A DNA stretch of 64,000 nucleotides from Acidobacteriota bacterium (GCA_029781975.1 JAKOVQ010000017.1:380074-444073), one strand, 5' to 3'; positions 8,229 to 17,456 are shown, counted from the first letter of the stretch. Notes: generated from the letters alone by a model not told the origin. Translations and numbers: made by a program.

Positions 8229-9113
8229 TCAGCCCCGGTCGAGCTCGGCGATCCGCTCCGGGTGGCTGTAGACGTTGAAGCCCCCGTCGCGCAGGAACCC
8301 GACCAGCGTGAGCCCCGTGGCCTCGGCCAGCTCGACCGCGAGGCTGGTCGGGGCGGAGATCGCCGCCAGGACGGCGACGCCGAAGCGGGCCGCCTTCTGC
8401 GCGATCTCGAACCCGATCCGCCCGGAGACGAGGAGGACCGGGGGGACCCCGAGGCCCGACCGGAGGACCGAGCCGATCACCTTGTCCGTGGCGTTGTGCC
8501 GCCCCACGTCCTCGCGGACGACAACGGGGACCCCGTCCTCCCCGAAGAGGCCCGCGGCGTGGAGCCCCCCCGTGGCGAGGAAGACCTCCTGCTCCTGCCG
8601 CAGCCGTCCCGGGAGCCCGGCGAAGACGCCCGCCGGGACGCGCCGGTGGCCGTTCCCCCCGTCGGGGCCCGCCGACCTCTCACCCAGGCCCCGGACGCTC
8701 TCGATGGAGCGCCTGCCGCAGACCCCGCACGCCGAGCTCGCCACGCCATGCCGGTCGGGGACCTCCCGCGCTCCTCCCGCCCGGAGCGCGAGCGAGACGA
8801 GGAGGACGTTCCGTTCGACGTCGGGGTCGATCCGCGACTCCGGAGGGCGCTCGAGGGAGAGGACCTCGTCCATCGACTCGATGAGCCCCTCCGCGTAGAG
8901 CGCCCCGACGGCGAGGTCCTCGTCGTGTCCCGGAGTCCGCATCGTGACCAGGAGCCGCCTCGCGGGGCCCTCCCCTTCCCGGATCCTGATCTCGAGCGGC
9001 TCCTCGGTGGCGAGGGCGTCGTCCACCCGAACGGCTCCCTTCCCGTTCCGGCGGAGAACCCGCACCTGCGACACCGCCTCGCGCGCTGGGAAGCTCACCG
9101 GCGGATTCTGCAC
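8229..9113 (-). CDS. fdhD: Sulfur carrier protein FdhD
   Basis: 294 residues. FdhD receives sulfur from IscS and passes it to the molybdenum cofactor of formate dehydrogenase, an essential activation step. The key motif SSACGVCG, with the two functional cysteines, is present near residues 131-138. The central substrate-binding region is conserved (RTPGHDEDLAVGALYAEGLI; VVREDVGRHNATDKVIG). The GTG start has no clear ribosome site. It lies 89 bases upstream of fdnG on the same strand and is very likely functionally coupled. Confidence 0.92.
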   Translation of the reverse strand: MQNPPVSFPAREAVSQVRVLRRNGKGAVRVDDALATEEPLEIRIREGEGPARRLLVTMRTPGHDEDLAVGALYAEGLIESMDEVLSLERPPESRIDPDVERNVLLVSLALRAGGAREVPDRHGVASSACGVCGRRSIESVRGLGERSAGPDGGNGHRRVPAGVFAGLPGRLRQEQEVFLATGGLHAAGLFGEDGVPVVVREDVGRHNATDKVIGSVLRSGLGVPPVLLVSGRIGFEIAQKAARFGVAVLAAISAPTSLAVELAEATGLTLVGFLRDGGFNVYSHPERIAELDRG

Positions 9114-9180
9114 CCGGGGCCGGCGGCGTCCCAGCCGCCGCGCGCTCCGGGGCGTCCCTCTCCCCCGATCCGGGCGGCCG

Positions 9181-10911
9181 CTATCTCGGGCGGCGAGGGG
9201 GAGCCGGGCGCCGGTCGTCGCGCTCCCTCCTGACGATCACGCGGTGTCCGCGGAGCGTCGACTTCCGGAGCGCGGTCACCACCGCCTCCGCGTCGCCTTC
9301 CGGGACCTCGACGAGGGAGAAGCCGTCGGCGATCTCGATGGCTCCGACGGCGCGCGCCGGAAGCTTCGCCTCGTTCGTGATGGCGCCGACGAGGTCCGCC
9401 GGCCGGACGCCCGCGCGTCGCCCCGCCCCGACGTAGAGCGTCGCGACCCCCTCCGCCGGCCCGCGCCCCCGGGCGGACCTGGCGAACGTCGGGGCCGGGC
9501 CGCGCGGCGCCGTCCGGGAAGGGCGCTCGGGCGCGAGCGGCACGGCGGGGATCTCGTCCTCCTCGCCCGGCGCCCCGGAGGCCTCGTGGAGGAGCTTCAC
9601 CCCCGCGGCCGCGATGTCGAGGAGGTCGAACTCGTCGGAGAGCGACTCCACGGCAACCCGGAAGCTGTCGAGCTCGCCCCCGACGATCGCCTCGCGCAGC
9701 TGCGCCCGCGTCAGCTCGAGCCGCCGCGCCCTGAGGTCGGCCACCGTCGGGACCTGGCTGATCCCGATCTTCCGTCCGGTCCGCCGCTCGATGTTCTTCA
9801 GGAGCCAGAGCTCGCGCGGCTCGAAGAGGGTGATGGCGGTCCCCTCGCGCCCCGCGCGCCCGGTCCGGCCGATCCGGTGGACGTAGGCCGCTGGGTCGGT
9901 GGGGACGTCGTAGTTCACGACGTGAGAGATCTGCTCGATGTCGAGTCCTCGCGCCGCGACGTCGGTCGCCACCAGCAGGTCCGCCGCCCCGGAGCGGAAG
10001 CGTTTCATCACCCGGTCGCGCTGCTCCTGCGAGTAGCCGCCGTGGAGCGCCTCGGCCCGGTGGCCGCTGGAGTTGAGCCGCTCGGTGATCTCGTCCACCT
10101 CCGTCCGCGTCCGGCAGAAGACGACGGTCGCCGCCGGGTCCTCCACGTCCAGGACGCGGGCGAGCGCGGCCGGCTTGTGGGCGCGGGAGACGACGAAGGC
10201 CGTCTGCCTCACCCGCGCCGTCTCTCCCGCCTTCTCGTCCGGCTCCGCCGCCTCGACGCGGATCGAGACCGGGTCCGTCAGGTGACGCTTCGCGAGGCCG
10301 GCGATCCTCGTCGGGAGGGTCGCCGAGAAGAGGCCGAGCGGGCGGCCCGGCGGCGTCGCCCCGAGGAGAGCCTCGAGGTCCTCCTGGAACCCCATGTCGA
10401 GCATCTCGTCCGCCTCGTCGAGGACCAGCGACCGGACCTCGGCCAGCGAGAGGCTCCCGCGGTTCACGTGGTCGAGCGCCCGGCCCGGCGTGGCGACGAC
10501 GACGTCGACTCCCCGCTCGAGCGACCGGAGCTGGAGCCCCATCGGCGACCCGCCGTAGACGGCGAGGACGCGGACGCCCAGCTCCTTGCCGTAGCGGTGG
10601 ACCGCCTCCGCCACCTGCATGGCGAGCTCGCGGGTCGGGACGAGGACGAGGCCGAACGGGGCCGTCCGCTCGCCCCCCCGATCCCTCTCCGACGCGAGCC
10701 GGTGGAGCATCGGGAGGGCGAACGCCGCGGTCTTTCCCGTCCCGGTCGCGGCCTGCGCGAGGACGTCCCGCGCCGAAAGGAGCGGCGGGATCGCCCGCCG
10801 CTGGATGGGCGTCGGCTCCTCGTAGCCGAGGGCCGAGAGCGTGGCGAGGAGCCTGGGATCGAGGCCGAGGGAGGAGAAGCCGGCGTCCGGCGCGGGTGTC
10901 TGGTCGCTCAC
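9181..10911 (-). CDS. DEAD-box ATP-dependent RNA helicase with DbpA-type C-terminal domain
   Basis: 576 residues. The motifs appear in order: Q motif (PTPIQRRAIP), motif I ATGTGKT, PTRELA, TPGR, DEAD (DEADEMLD), SAT and HRIGRTGRAGREG. An acidic linker leads to a DbpA-like RNA-binding fold near residues 475-555 (TLYVGAGRRAGVRPADLVGAI). This arrangement is that of DeaD/CsdA-type helicases, which remodel RNA in ribosome assembly and cold growth. The GTG start lacks a Shine-Dalgarno site. A TAGCAT box lies only 6 bases upstream, suggesting a leaderless message. Confidence 0.92.
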   Translation of the reverse strand: MSDQTPAPDAGFSSLGLDPRLLATLSALGYEEPTPIQRRAIPPLLSARDVLAQAATGTGKTAAFALPMLHRLASERDRGGERTAPFGLVLVPTRELAMQVAEAVHRYGKELGVRVLAVYGGSPMGLQLRSLERGVDVVVATPGRALDHVNRGSLSLAEVRSLVLDEADEMLDMGFQEDLEALLGATPPGRPLGLFSATLPTRIAGLAKRHLTDPVSIRVEAAEPDEKAGETARVRQTAFVVSRAHKPAALARVLDVEDPAATVVFCRTRTEVDEITERLNSSGHRAEALHGGYSQEQRDRVMKRFRSGAADLLVATDVAARGLDIEQISHVVNYDVPTDPAAYVHRIGRTGRAGREGTAITLFEPRELWLLKNIERRTGRKIGISQVPTVADLRARRLELTRAQLREAIVGGELDSFRVAVESLSDEFDLLDIAAAGVKLLHEASGAPGEEDEIPAVPLAPERPSRTAPRGPAPTFARSARGRGPAEGVATLYVGAGRRAGVRPADLVGAITNEAKLPARAVGAIEIADGFSLVEVPEGDAEAVVTALRKSTLRGHRVIVRRERDDRRPAPPRRPR

Positions 10912-10917
10912 GGAGCG

Positions 10918-10923
10918 ATGCTA
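10918..10923 (-). promoter_or_regulatory. -10 box abutting the helicase start (leaderless candidate)
   Basis: TAGCAT is followed by CGCTCC and then the GTG start, so transcription would begin at or next to the initiation codon. GGGACG at -35 spacing (17 bases) shares only GAC with the consensus. Confidence 0.45.
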
Positions 10924-10987
10924 CGCCCCGCCGCCGGGGGCGTCCCGCGCGCCCGGCCCCATCCGGCCGCGGCCGGGATCGCGCGCC

Positions 10988-12466
10988 TCAGGAGCCGTGC
11001 GCCCGGCCGAAGTCGACGTAGCCGCGCTCCACGTCCGTCTCGAGGAGCCGGACCCGGACCCGGTCGCCGACGTCGAGGCCGGCAGAGCCCCGGACCACCC
11101 TCCCTTCGACGGGCGGGTGGAGGACCCGGACCCAGGTCCCCTTCTCGCTCGCGCCGGTGACGACCCCCTCGAACGTCTCGCCGACGCGCGAGGAGAGGAG
11201 GAGCGCCGCCGCAGACTTCTTCATCCGCCGCTCCACCTTGTTGGCGTCGTCCTCCCGCTTCGTGCAGTGGACGGCCAGCCCCTCGAGGTCGGCGACGGTG
11301 TAGGGCGAGGGCCCCCCTCCCAGCGCCGCCTTCAGGAGGCGCTGCGTGATCAGGTCGGGGTAGCGGCGATTGGGGGCCGTGGAGTGCGTGTAGTCCTTCA
11401 CCGCGAGGCCGAAGTGCCCGGGCGCGTCCTCGCCGGGCCGCTCCACCGCGTACTCGCCGGGGCCGAGGAGCTTGACCACCGCCAGCGACAGGTCGGGGAA
11501 GCGGAGCGGGTCGGCCGCCCGCCGGCGCTCCAGGAAGGCCGAAAGGGCCCGGCTGTCGGGCCGGTCGGGGAGCGCGTCTCCGTGCTGCGCGGCCAGCTCG
11601 ACGATCCGCCCCCACCGGGCGGGCTCCTTGACGACGCGCCGGAGCGACGGCCACCCCTTCGCCTCGAGGAAGCGGGCGGTCGCGCCGTTCGCGGCGACCA
11701 TCAGGTTCTCCACCAGCTCCTTGGCGCGGTTCGGCCTCTCGGGGGCCAGGTCGACGAGCGTGCCGCCGTCGAAGACCGGCCGCGCCTCGATCGACTGGAG
11801 CGTCAGCGCGCCCTGCTCGTGCCGGACCCCCTTGAGCCGCCGCGCCACCTCGTCCTGGAGCCGGACCTGCTCCTCGACCCCCGGGGCCCGCCCGATCGCC
11901 TCGGGAGGGGGCGCCTCGCCGGAGAGCCACGCGGCGACGGCGTCGTAGGCGAGGCGCGCGCGGTTCCTCACGCGGGCGCGGAAGACGGTGGAGGAGGTCA
12001 CCTCCCCTTCCGGCGAGACCACGAGCTCGACCACCATCGAGAGCCGGTCCTCCCCTTCGTTCAGCGAGGTCAGGTCGAACGAGAGCCGCTCCGGGAGCAT
12101 CGTGAAGACGCCTCCTGCGGTGTAGACGGAGGTGGTGTTCTCCCGCGCGTGGCCGTCCGTCGCGCTCCCGAGACCGGCGAGGACGTCGACGTCGGCGATG
12201 CCGACGAGGACCCGGACGGCTCCCCCGTCGAGGCGCTCGGCGACCGTGATCTGGTCGAGGTCGCGCGAGTCGTCGTTGTCGACCGAGAACCAGGGGAGGC
12301 CGGTCAGGTCCGGGAGGTGCCCGTCCCCCTCCGGGATGGCGCTCCGGAAGGCCGCCACCTCGGCGAGGACGGCCGGGGAGAAGTCCGGCAGGAGGCCCCG
12401 CTCCCGCATGGCCCGGCGGGCGAGGGCGGCGAGGTCGGCGCGGTGGTTCGGGGCGGGGCGGCTCAT
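10988..12466 (-). CDS. RNB-domain 3'-5' exoribonuclease (RNase II/R family)
   Basis: 492 residues. The RNB catalytic core is clear: DNDDSRDLDQITV near residues 63-75 contains the acidic Mg-binding cluster. Later motifs include the conserved LTSLNEGEDRLSMVVE and STAPNRRYPDLITQRLL. A C-terminal S1-like beta barrel (GVVTGASEKGTWVRVLHPPVEGRV) follows. N-terminal cold-shock domains are missing, so the protein is shorter than classical RNase R (~800) and RNase II (~640). It degrades RNA processively. The gene follows a small helical protein gene by 26 bases. No Shine-Dalgarno site is visible. Confidence 0.9.
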   Translation of the reverse strand: MSRPAPNHRADLAALARRAMRERGLLPDFSPAVLAEVAAFRSAIPEGDGHLPDLTGLPWFSVDNDDSRDLDQITVAERLDGGAVRVLVGIADVDVLAGLGSATDGHARENTTSVYTAGGVFTMLPERLSFDLTSLNEGEDRLSMVVELVVSPEGEVTSSTVFRARVRNRARLAYDAVAAWLSGEAPPPEAIGRAPGVEEQVRLQDEVARRLKGVRHEQGALTLQSIEARPVFDGGTLVDLAPERPNRAKELVENLMVAANGATARFLEAKGWPSLRRVVKEPARWGRIVELAAQHGDALPDRPDSRALSAFLERRRAADPLRFPDLSLAVVKLLGPGEYAVERPGEDAPGHFGLAVKDYTHSTAPNRRYPDLITQRLLKAALGGGPSPYTVADLEGLAVHCTKREDDANKVERRMKKSAAALLLSSRVGETFEGVVTGASEKGTWVRVLHPPVEGRVVRGSAGLDVGDRVRVRLLETDVERGYVDFGRAHGS

Positions 12467-12472
12467 GGGGAG

Positions 12473-12478
12473 AGTATG
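12473..12478 (-). promoter_or_regulatory. Possible -10 box abutting the RNB gene start
   Basis: CATACT, then CTCCCC, then ATG. It matches four of six consensus -10 bases and has the same 6-base spacing as at the helicase gene. Co-transcription from the upstream small gene is an alternative. Confidence 0.3.
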
Positions 12479-12492
12479 GGCGAGAACGCGCC

Positions 12493-12942
12493 TCACACCA
12501 TCCGGAGGAGGGAGTCCCGCTTCCTTTCGTAGGGCGCGCCGAGCCCCAGGTCGAGGGCGAGGGCGCAGAGGCGGAGCCCCTCGGCGTACTCCCCCCTTCC
12601 GGATCGGAGGGCGATCCCCCGCTCGAGGAAGCGGAGGGCGGGGAGCTCGCGGGCGAGCGGACGAGGAAGGTCGCGCCGCGCCGCCTCGAGGTGCTCCTCC
12701 GCCCGGGCGAGGGCGTCGAGCGCGTCGTCCTCCTCGGGCGCCTCGGCCGCCAGGAGGGCGAAGGCGAAGAACTTCACCGCGTTGGGCATCGAGTCGGAGG
12801 AGCCGATCGCCCGGGAGAGGTATCGCGCCCCCTCGTTCCGGTCCGCCGCCTCGCGGTATCCCGAGAGGAGGTCCTCCAGCCGCTCCGCGGGGCTCTTCCG
12901 GCAGGGGTCGACTCGTTTCGCCACGGCGCGAGCGTACGACAC
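12493..12942 (-). CDS. Small alpha-helical protein of unknown function
   Basis: 149 residues from a GTG start preceded by GGGGGGAA about 9 bases upstream. The protein is rich in Ala, Leu, Arg and Glu and appears all-helical. Repeating helices (AVKFFAFALLAAEAPEEDDALDAL, then ALRFLERGIALRSG) resemble tetratricopeptide-like pairs. No signal peptide or catalytic motif is visible. It precedes the RNB exonuclease by 26 bases, so the two may be co-expressed. I do not recognise the family. Confidence 0.6.
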   Translation of the reverse strand: MSYARAVAKRVDPCRKSPAERLEDLLSGYREAADRNEGARYLSRAIGSSDSMPNAVKFFAFALLAAEAPEEDDALDALARAEEHLEAARRDLPRPLARELPALRFLERGIALRSGRGEYAEGLRLCALALDLGLGAPYERKRDSLLRMV

Positions 12943-13031
12943 CGGGTGGTTCCCCCCGGCGGGGTCTCGTCCCGGGGCGCGCGGAGGTCCGTTCCGGCCG
13001 CCCGAAACCGCTTCCAGAGCGCTTTCTCGCC

Positions 13032-13060
13032 TTTCGCTCGGGACGGCGGACGGCTAGAAT
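13032..13060 (+). promoter_or_regulatory. Promoter for the permease-peptidase-racemase operon
   Basis: TTTCGC, a 17-base spacer, and TAGAAT (13055-13060). The -10 is five of six consensus; the -35 is weak. The leader to the ATG at 13145 would be about 77 bases and ends with a GGGAGG ribosome site. Confidence 0.5.
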
Positions 13061-13144
13061 TCCGAGGGTCTTCTCGGCTCCCGGCCCCCGTCGCGCTGGC
13101 GAGTCCGGAATCGGACCGACACCCCTTCGGGAGGCACGGGCTCG

Positions 13145-14581
13145 ATGACCGACGCCAACGACGCGACAGGCACGGAATCCGCAACCCGGCGGACGATCCG
13201 GATGCCCCACACCCTCGTCATCGTGGGGTCGCTGGTCCTCCTCGTCCTCGTCCTCTCCTGGCTCGTCCCGTCCGGCGCCTACCGGACGGTCGACGCGGGG
13301 GGCCGAATCGTCACCGTCCCGGGGACCTACCAGCCCGTCCCGAAGGTCTACCTCGGCCCGCAGTGGCTGATGATCGCGCCGATCAAGGGGTTCCTCGACG
13401 GAGCGCTGATCATCGCGTTCCTCCTCCTGATCGGGGGCGCCTTCGCCGTCATCCAGGCGACGGGGACGATCGAGTTCGCCATCCGGAAGATCACGGCGGC
13501 CCTCGCGGCGCGCCCCGCCCTGGAGAAGCTCCTGATCCCGGTCCTGATGGTCATCTTCTCGCTGGCCGGGTCGGTCTTCGGGATGAGCGAGGAGGTGATT
13601 CCCTTCATCCTGATCCTCGTCCCGCTGATGCTCTCCCTGGGGTACGACTCGATCGTCGGCGTCGCCGTCCCCTTCCTCGGGGCGGCCGCCGGCTTCGCCG
13701 CCGCGTTCTTCAACCCCTTCACCGTCGGGATCGCGCAGGGGCTCGTCGGGCTCCCCCTCTACTCGGGGCTCGGATACCGCGTCGCGACCTGGTTCGTCGG
13801 GACGGCCGTGGTGGTCGCGTGGGTCATGGCCTACGCCGCTCGCGTGAAGCGCCGTCCCGAGTCGAGCCCGGTCTACGACCTCGACCGGTCGCGGGACCTG
13901 AGCTCCGTCGTCTCCGGCGCGCCCGAGGAGCCGTGGACGGCGCGCCGCGTCGCCGTCCTCGGCCTGTTCCTCGCCAGCATGGTCGCCCTCGTCTTCGGCA
14001 TCCTGAAGGCCCAGTGGTTCATCGAGGAGATCGGCGCCCTCTTCCTCGCCATGGGGCTCGTGATGGGGGCCGTCGCGGGCCTGAGGCCGAGCCAGATCGC
14101 CACCAGCTTCGTCGCCGGCGCGAGGGACATGGTCAACGTCACGCTCATCATCGCCTGCGGCCGGGCGCTCCTGATCATCGCCCGCGAGGCGAAGGTCCTC
14201 GACACGATCCTCTTCTTCAGCTCGGACCTGATCTCGGGGCTGCCGCGGGTCGTCGCCGCCCAGGTGATGTTCGTCGTCCAGTCGGTCATCAACTTCTTCA
14301 TCCACTCGGGGACGGCGCAGGCCGCGCTGACGATGCCGATCATGGCCCCGCTCGCCGACCTCCTCGGCCTGACCCGGCAGACGATGGTCTACGCCTACCA
14401 GCTCTGCGAGTTCATCAACCCGATCCTCCCCACCTCCGCCGTGACGATGGGGGTCCTCGGCATGGCGAAGATCCCGTGGGAGCGATGGGCGCGCTGGTTC
14501 CTGCCGCTGATGCTCGTCCTCGTCGCCCTCTCCTTCCTCCTGCTCATTCCTCCGGTCCTGATGCATTGGGGGCCCTTCTGA
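13145..14581 (+). CDS. YfcC-family (DcuC superfamily) permease, probable amino-acid/peptide transporter
   Basis: 478 residues with about 12 hydrophobic helices. The N-terminal PHTLVIVGSLVLLVLVLSW...VPSGAY, the SVFGMSEEVIPF loop and the C-terminal NPILPTSAVTMGVLGMAKIPWERW are characteristic of YfcC and arginine/ornithine-antiporter-like proteins. Members move amino acids or C4-dicarboxylates across the inner membrane. The next gene starts two bases after the stop and encodes a peptidase, so a substrate derived from peptides is likely. Direction and substrate cannot be read from the sequence. Confidence 0.88.
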   Translation: MTDANDATGTESATRRTIRMPHTLVIVGSLVLLVLVLSWLVPSGAYRTVDAGGRIVTVPGTYQPVPKVYLGPQWLMIAPIKGFLDGALIIAFLLLIGGAFAVIQATGTIEFAIRKITAALAARPALEKLLIPVLMVIFSLAGSVFGMSEEVIPFILILVPLMLSLGYDSIVGVAVPFLGAAAGFAAAFFNPFTVGIAQGLVGLPLYSGLGYRVATWFVGTAVVVAWVMAYAARVKRRPESSPVYDLDRSRDLSSVVSGAPEEPWTARRVAVLGLFLASMVALVFGILKAQWFIEEIGALFLAMGLVMGAVAGLRPSQIATSFVAGARDMVNVTLIIACGRALLIIAREAKVLDTILFFSSDLISGLPRVVAAQVMFVVQSVINFFIHSGTAQAALTMPIMAPLADLLGLTRQTMVYAYQLCEFINPILPTSAVTMGVLGMAKIPWERWARWFLPLMLVLVALSFLLLIPPVLMHWGPF

Positions 14582-14583
14582 CC

Positions 14584-16086
14584 ATGCGACCCGCCGCCTT
14601 TCTCGCCGCCGCCGCCCTGCTCTGCCTCCCGGCCCGCGCGGAGCTTCCCGAGGACCACCGGACGCTCCGGAGGACGACGTCCTACGACGAGATGAAGCGG
14701 TTCCTCGAAGGCGTCGACGGGAAGGGACCGGTCTCGGTCTCCGTCGAGGGGACGAGCACGAAGGGGCGGTCCCTCTACCTCGTCCGCCTCTCGCACGGCG
14801 GGACGCCGGCCTGGAAGCTCTTCCTCTACGCGCAGCAGCACGGCGACGAGCTCTCGGGGAAGGACGCCCTCCTCTACCTGATCCGCGACGTCGCGCGCGA
14901 CCCCGCGCTCCTCCCCCGGGACGTCGAGGTCTGGGCGATGCCGATGGTCAACCCGGACGGCGCCGAGGCCGGGACCCGGGAGAACGGCGCCGGCGCGGAC
15001 CTGAACAGGGACCACATGACCCTCGACCAGCCGGAGACGCAGGCCGTCCACCGCGTGGCGCGCCGCGTCCGCCCGGACGTCGCCGTCGACTGCCACGAGT
15101 TCTCGCGCGACTCGGATTCGTGGAAGCGCCGCGGCTGGGAGAAGTGGCCGGACATCACGATGGACGGCCTCGACACCCCGCTCTTCGACCCCGGCCTCGT
15201 CGCCGCGGCCCGGCGCTGGGTGGACGAGTCCGCCGCCGTCGAGGAGGCCGCCGGGCACCGGTTCCTCCGCTACTGGGTCGGCGGCGCCCCACCGGACGAC
15301 GAGCAGCGGCCCTCGGCCCCCGACGTCGACGGGGGGCTCAACGCGATCGGAGCGTACGGCGGCCTCTCCTTCATCATCGAGGCGGCCGTCCGGCACGGAT
15401 CGCAGGATCCCTCCGCCGACCTCGGGAACCGCGTCGACGCCTACCTCGCCCTCCTCCGCCGCTTCGTCGCCGGTGGGAGCCGTCGCGCGGACGACCTCGC
15501 CGCCATCGCGGCCGCGCGGAAACGCCCCCTCCCCCCCTTCCTCCCGACCAACTACCTCTGGGTCAATCCCGGCCCGCAGGTGACCGGCTTCCCGGTGATC
15601 GAGGTGGCGACGGGCCGGACGCTGACGATCCCCACGCCGAACCTCATGACGACGATGGCGGTCAAGAGGTCGGTCCCGACGCCTCTCGGCTACTCCGTCG
15701 CCCCTCCCGCCGCGCCGGTCTTCGCGGCGCTCCTGACGCGCCACGGCATCCCGTTCGAGACGGTCACCGCCCCTCGTCCCGCCCGCGTCGAGAGCGTGAA
15801 GCTCCTGCGCGTCGAGGAGGAGTTCGACGACCTCTACGAGCGCTACGGAGGCCGGGCGGTGACGAGCCGGGGGGAGCCGGTGGGCGGGGATCTCCCCGCG
15901 GGGAGCCTCTGGGTGCCGCTCCGGGGGGAGACGGCGCTCCGGGCGTCGCTCCTCCTCGAGCCCCTCTCCCTCTACGGCCTCTACCGTTACCCGCGCTACC
16001 GGGCGCTCGTCGGGGCGGACGGCGTCCTCCCCGTCCGCCGGGTCGTCGCCCTTCCGGGCGCGGCCCCGCCGGGACGCCCGCGATGA
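14584..16086 (+). CDS. Secreted M14-family zinc carboxypeptidase
   Basis: 500 residues. A signal peptide (MRPAAFLAAAALLCLPARA) directs it to the periplasm or outside. Zinc ligands of the M14 fold are visible: HGDE (His and Glu at about residues 84-87) and CHEF (His near residue 165). The catalytic Glu is probably in FIIEAA. N-P-D-G-A and LNRDHM are the substrate-binding loop and Arg site of the family. It removes C-terminal residues from peptides. The ATG overlaps the preceding operon context (2-base gap) and the stop overlaps the next start (ATGA). Confidence 0.88.
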   Translation: MRPAAFLAAAALLCLPARAELPEDHRTLRRTTSYDEMKRFLEGVDGKGPVSVSVEGTSTKGRSLYLVRLSHGGTPAWKLFLYAQQHGDELSGKDALLYLIRDVARDPALLPRDVEVWAMPMVNPDGAEAGTRENGAGADLNRDHMTLDQPETQAVHRVARRVRPDVAVDCHEFSRDSDSWKRRGWEKWPDITMDGLDTPLFDPGLVAAARRWVDESAAVEEAAGHRFLRYWVGGAPPDDEQRPSAPDVDGGLNAIGAYGGLSFIIEAAVRHGSQDPSADLGNRVDAYLALLRRFVAGGSRRADDLAAIAAARKRPLPPFLPTNYLWVNPGPQVTGFPVIEVATGRTLTIPTPNLMTTMAVKRSVPTPLGYSVAPPAAPVFAALLTRHGIPFETVTAPRPARVESVKLLRVEEEFDDLYERYGGRAVTSRGEPVGGDLPAGSLWVPLRGETALRASLLLEPLSLYGLYRYPRYRALVGADGVLPVRRVVALPGAAPPGRPR

Positions 16087-17240
16087 GCGGGCCCACGCGC
16101 ACGCCGCCCGTCGGCTTCCCGCTCGAGGACGAGGCGGTCCCGGCGATCGACCACGCCGACCTCCTCCTCGTCCGGCTCCCGTTCGTCCAGCCCTTCTCGA
16201 TCAGCTCGGCGACCTGGACGTGCAAGGAGGCGCTCCTCCTCAGGCTCGAGGGGAGCGGCGTGACGGCCTGGGGCGAGTGCGTCGCGGACCCCGACCCCTT
16301 CTACGCCCCCGAGACGACCACCTCGGCGCGGCATCTGATCACCGAGTTCCTCCTTCCCCTCGTGGAGCCGGGGGTCACGCTGGGCGAGATCGACCGCCGG
16401 TTCGGCCGGGTCCGCGGGAACCGGATGGCGAAGGCGACCGTGGAGAACGCCCTGGTCGACCTCGTGGCGAAGGCCCGGGGGGTGCCGCTCCACGCCCTCC
16501 TCGGGGGGACGCTCCGGAAGGTCCCCTCCGGCATCAGCATCGGCCTGCAGGAGACGCCGGCCGACCTCGTCCGAGAGGTCGCGGCGGCGGTCGGGAAGCG
16601 CTACCACCGGGTGAAGGTGAAGGTGAAGAAGGGGAAGGACGTCGACTTCGTGGCCGCGGTCCGCGACCGCTTCCCCGACCTCCCGTTGATGGCCGACGCC
16701 AACGGGGACTACACCCTCGAGGACGCGCCCCACCTCGCCCGTCTCGATGCGTACGGCCTGACGATGATCGAGCAGCCCCTCTCGTACGCGGACATCCACC
16801 AGCACGCGATCCTCGCGAGGGAGCTGAAGACCCCCCTCTGCCTCGACGAGTCGATCCACGACCTCGCCGACTTCGAGGCCGCCCTCGCCCTCGGCGCCTG
16901 CCGGGTCCTGAACCTGAAGCAGGGGCGCGTCGGCGGGCTCCTCGAGTCGCTCCGGATCCTCCGTCACGCGGCGGAGCGCGGCGTCCCCGTCTGGTCCGGA
17001 GGGATGGACGAGACCGGCATCGGCCGCGCCGTGAACATCCACCTCCAGACGGTCGACGGCTTCACCCTCCCCGGCGACACGTCGGAGACGGCGCGATACT
17101 TCCACGAGGACCTCGTCGACCCTCCCGTCGTCCTCGACGAGGAAGGCACCGTCGACGTCCCGCCGGGCGCGGGCTTCGGGGCGGTGGTCGTGCCGGAGCG
17201 GCTGGAGCGGCTCACCCTCCGGGTCGAGCGGCTGCGCTGA
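16083..17240 (+). CDS. Enolase-superfamily N-acylamino acid racemase / o-succinylbenzoate synthase-like enzyme
   Basis: 385 residues. The muconate-lactonizing-type barrel has all key residues: KVKVK (acid/base lysine of the KxK motif), DAN (Asp), MIEQP (Glu) and CLDES (Asp) as metal ligands, and NLKQGRVGG (second lysine). The late motif GGMDETGIGRA fits the NAAAR/OSBS group rather than dipeptide epimerases, except that Asp replaces the usual Leu. Because it is translationally coupled (4-base overlap) to an M14 peptidase and a permease, racemisation of N-acylated or peptide-derived amino acids is more likely than menaquinone synthesis. No other men gene is nearby. Confidence 0.85.
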   Translation: MSGPTRTPPVGFPLEDEAVPAIDHADLLLVRLPFVQPFSISSATWTCKEALLLRLEGSGVTAWGECVADPDPFYAPETTTSARHLITEFLLPLVEPGVTLGEIDRRFGRVRGNRMAKATVENALVDLVAKARGVPLHALLGGTLRKVPSGISIGLQETPADLVREVAAAVGKRYHRVKVKVKKGKDVDFVAAVRDRFPDLPLMADANGDYTLEDAPHLARLDAYGLTMIEQPLSYADIHQHAILARELKTPLCLDESIHDLADFEAALALGACRVLNLKQGRVGGLLESLRILRHAAERGVPVWSGGMDETGIGRAVNIHLQTVDGFTLPGDTSETARYFHEDLVDPPVVLDEEGTVDVPPGAGFGAVVVPERLERLTLRVERLR

Positions 17241-17259
17241 AGGAGGGGCTTCCCCTCCT
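17241..17259. terminator. Terminator-like hairpin between convergent genes
   Basis: AGGAGGGG-CTT-CCCCTCCT is a perfect 8-bp stem starting at the base after the racemase stop. It has no clear T run on either side. It could act for both converging transcripts. Confidence 0.45.
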
Positions 17260-17280
17260 CCGCGAGGCGGCCCCGGGCCG

Positions 17281-17442
17281 TCAGCTCGGGCGGCGCGAGA
17301 AGAGGCGGTGGAAGATCGACTCCGGGGGCGGGCAGGTACAGCGCCGGTCCTTCGGGACGTTGGCGAGGGCGGCGTCGACGTGCCGGCCGCAGCCGGCCCA
17401 CGTCGCCTTTCCGCAGCGGGTACAGGTCACCTGGTGGCACAT
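17281..17442 (-). CDS. Small cysteine-rich zinc-knuckle-like protein
   Basis: 53 residues from the ATG at 17442. The N-terminus MCHQVTCTRCGKATWAGCGRHV has paired cysteines (CxxC, later CxC) and matches a widespread small protein family with the MCxxVxCxxCGKxTWxGCGxHV signature. These are assumed to bind zinc; the role is unknown. A TTG 27 bases upstream would add nine residues, but the conserved family start favours the ATG. No Shine-Dalgarno site precedes it, and a GATACT box lies 8 bases upstream. Confidence 0.7.
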   Translation of the reverse strand: MCHQVTCTRCGKATWAGCGRHVDAALANVPKDRRCTCPPPESIFHRLFSRRPS

Positions 17443-17450
17443 GGGGGGGG

Positions 17451-17456
17451 AGTATC
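17451..17456 (-). promoter_or_regulatory. -10 box close to the small cysteine-rich gene (leaderless candidate)
   Basis: GATACT is followed by eight C residues and the ATG. The position is right for a transcript starting at or within a base or two of the start codon. Confidence 0.4.

Noticed and set aside
4817-8271. Very long open frames overlapping the formate dehydrogenase genes on both strands
   Set aside because: They are shadows caused by high G+C: Arg/Pro/Gly-rich, no domains, and they overlap genes with strong family matches.
16083-17240. menC in a menaquinone cluster
   Set aside because: No other men gene is near; the peptidase and permease neighbours favour an amino-acid racemase role, though OSBS activity cannot be excluded.
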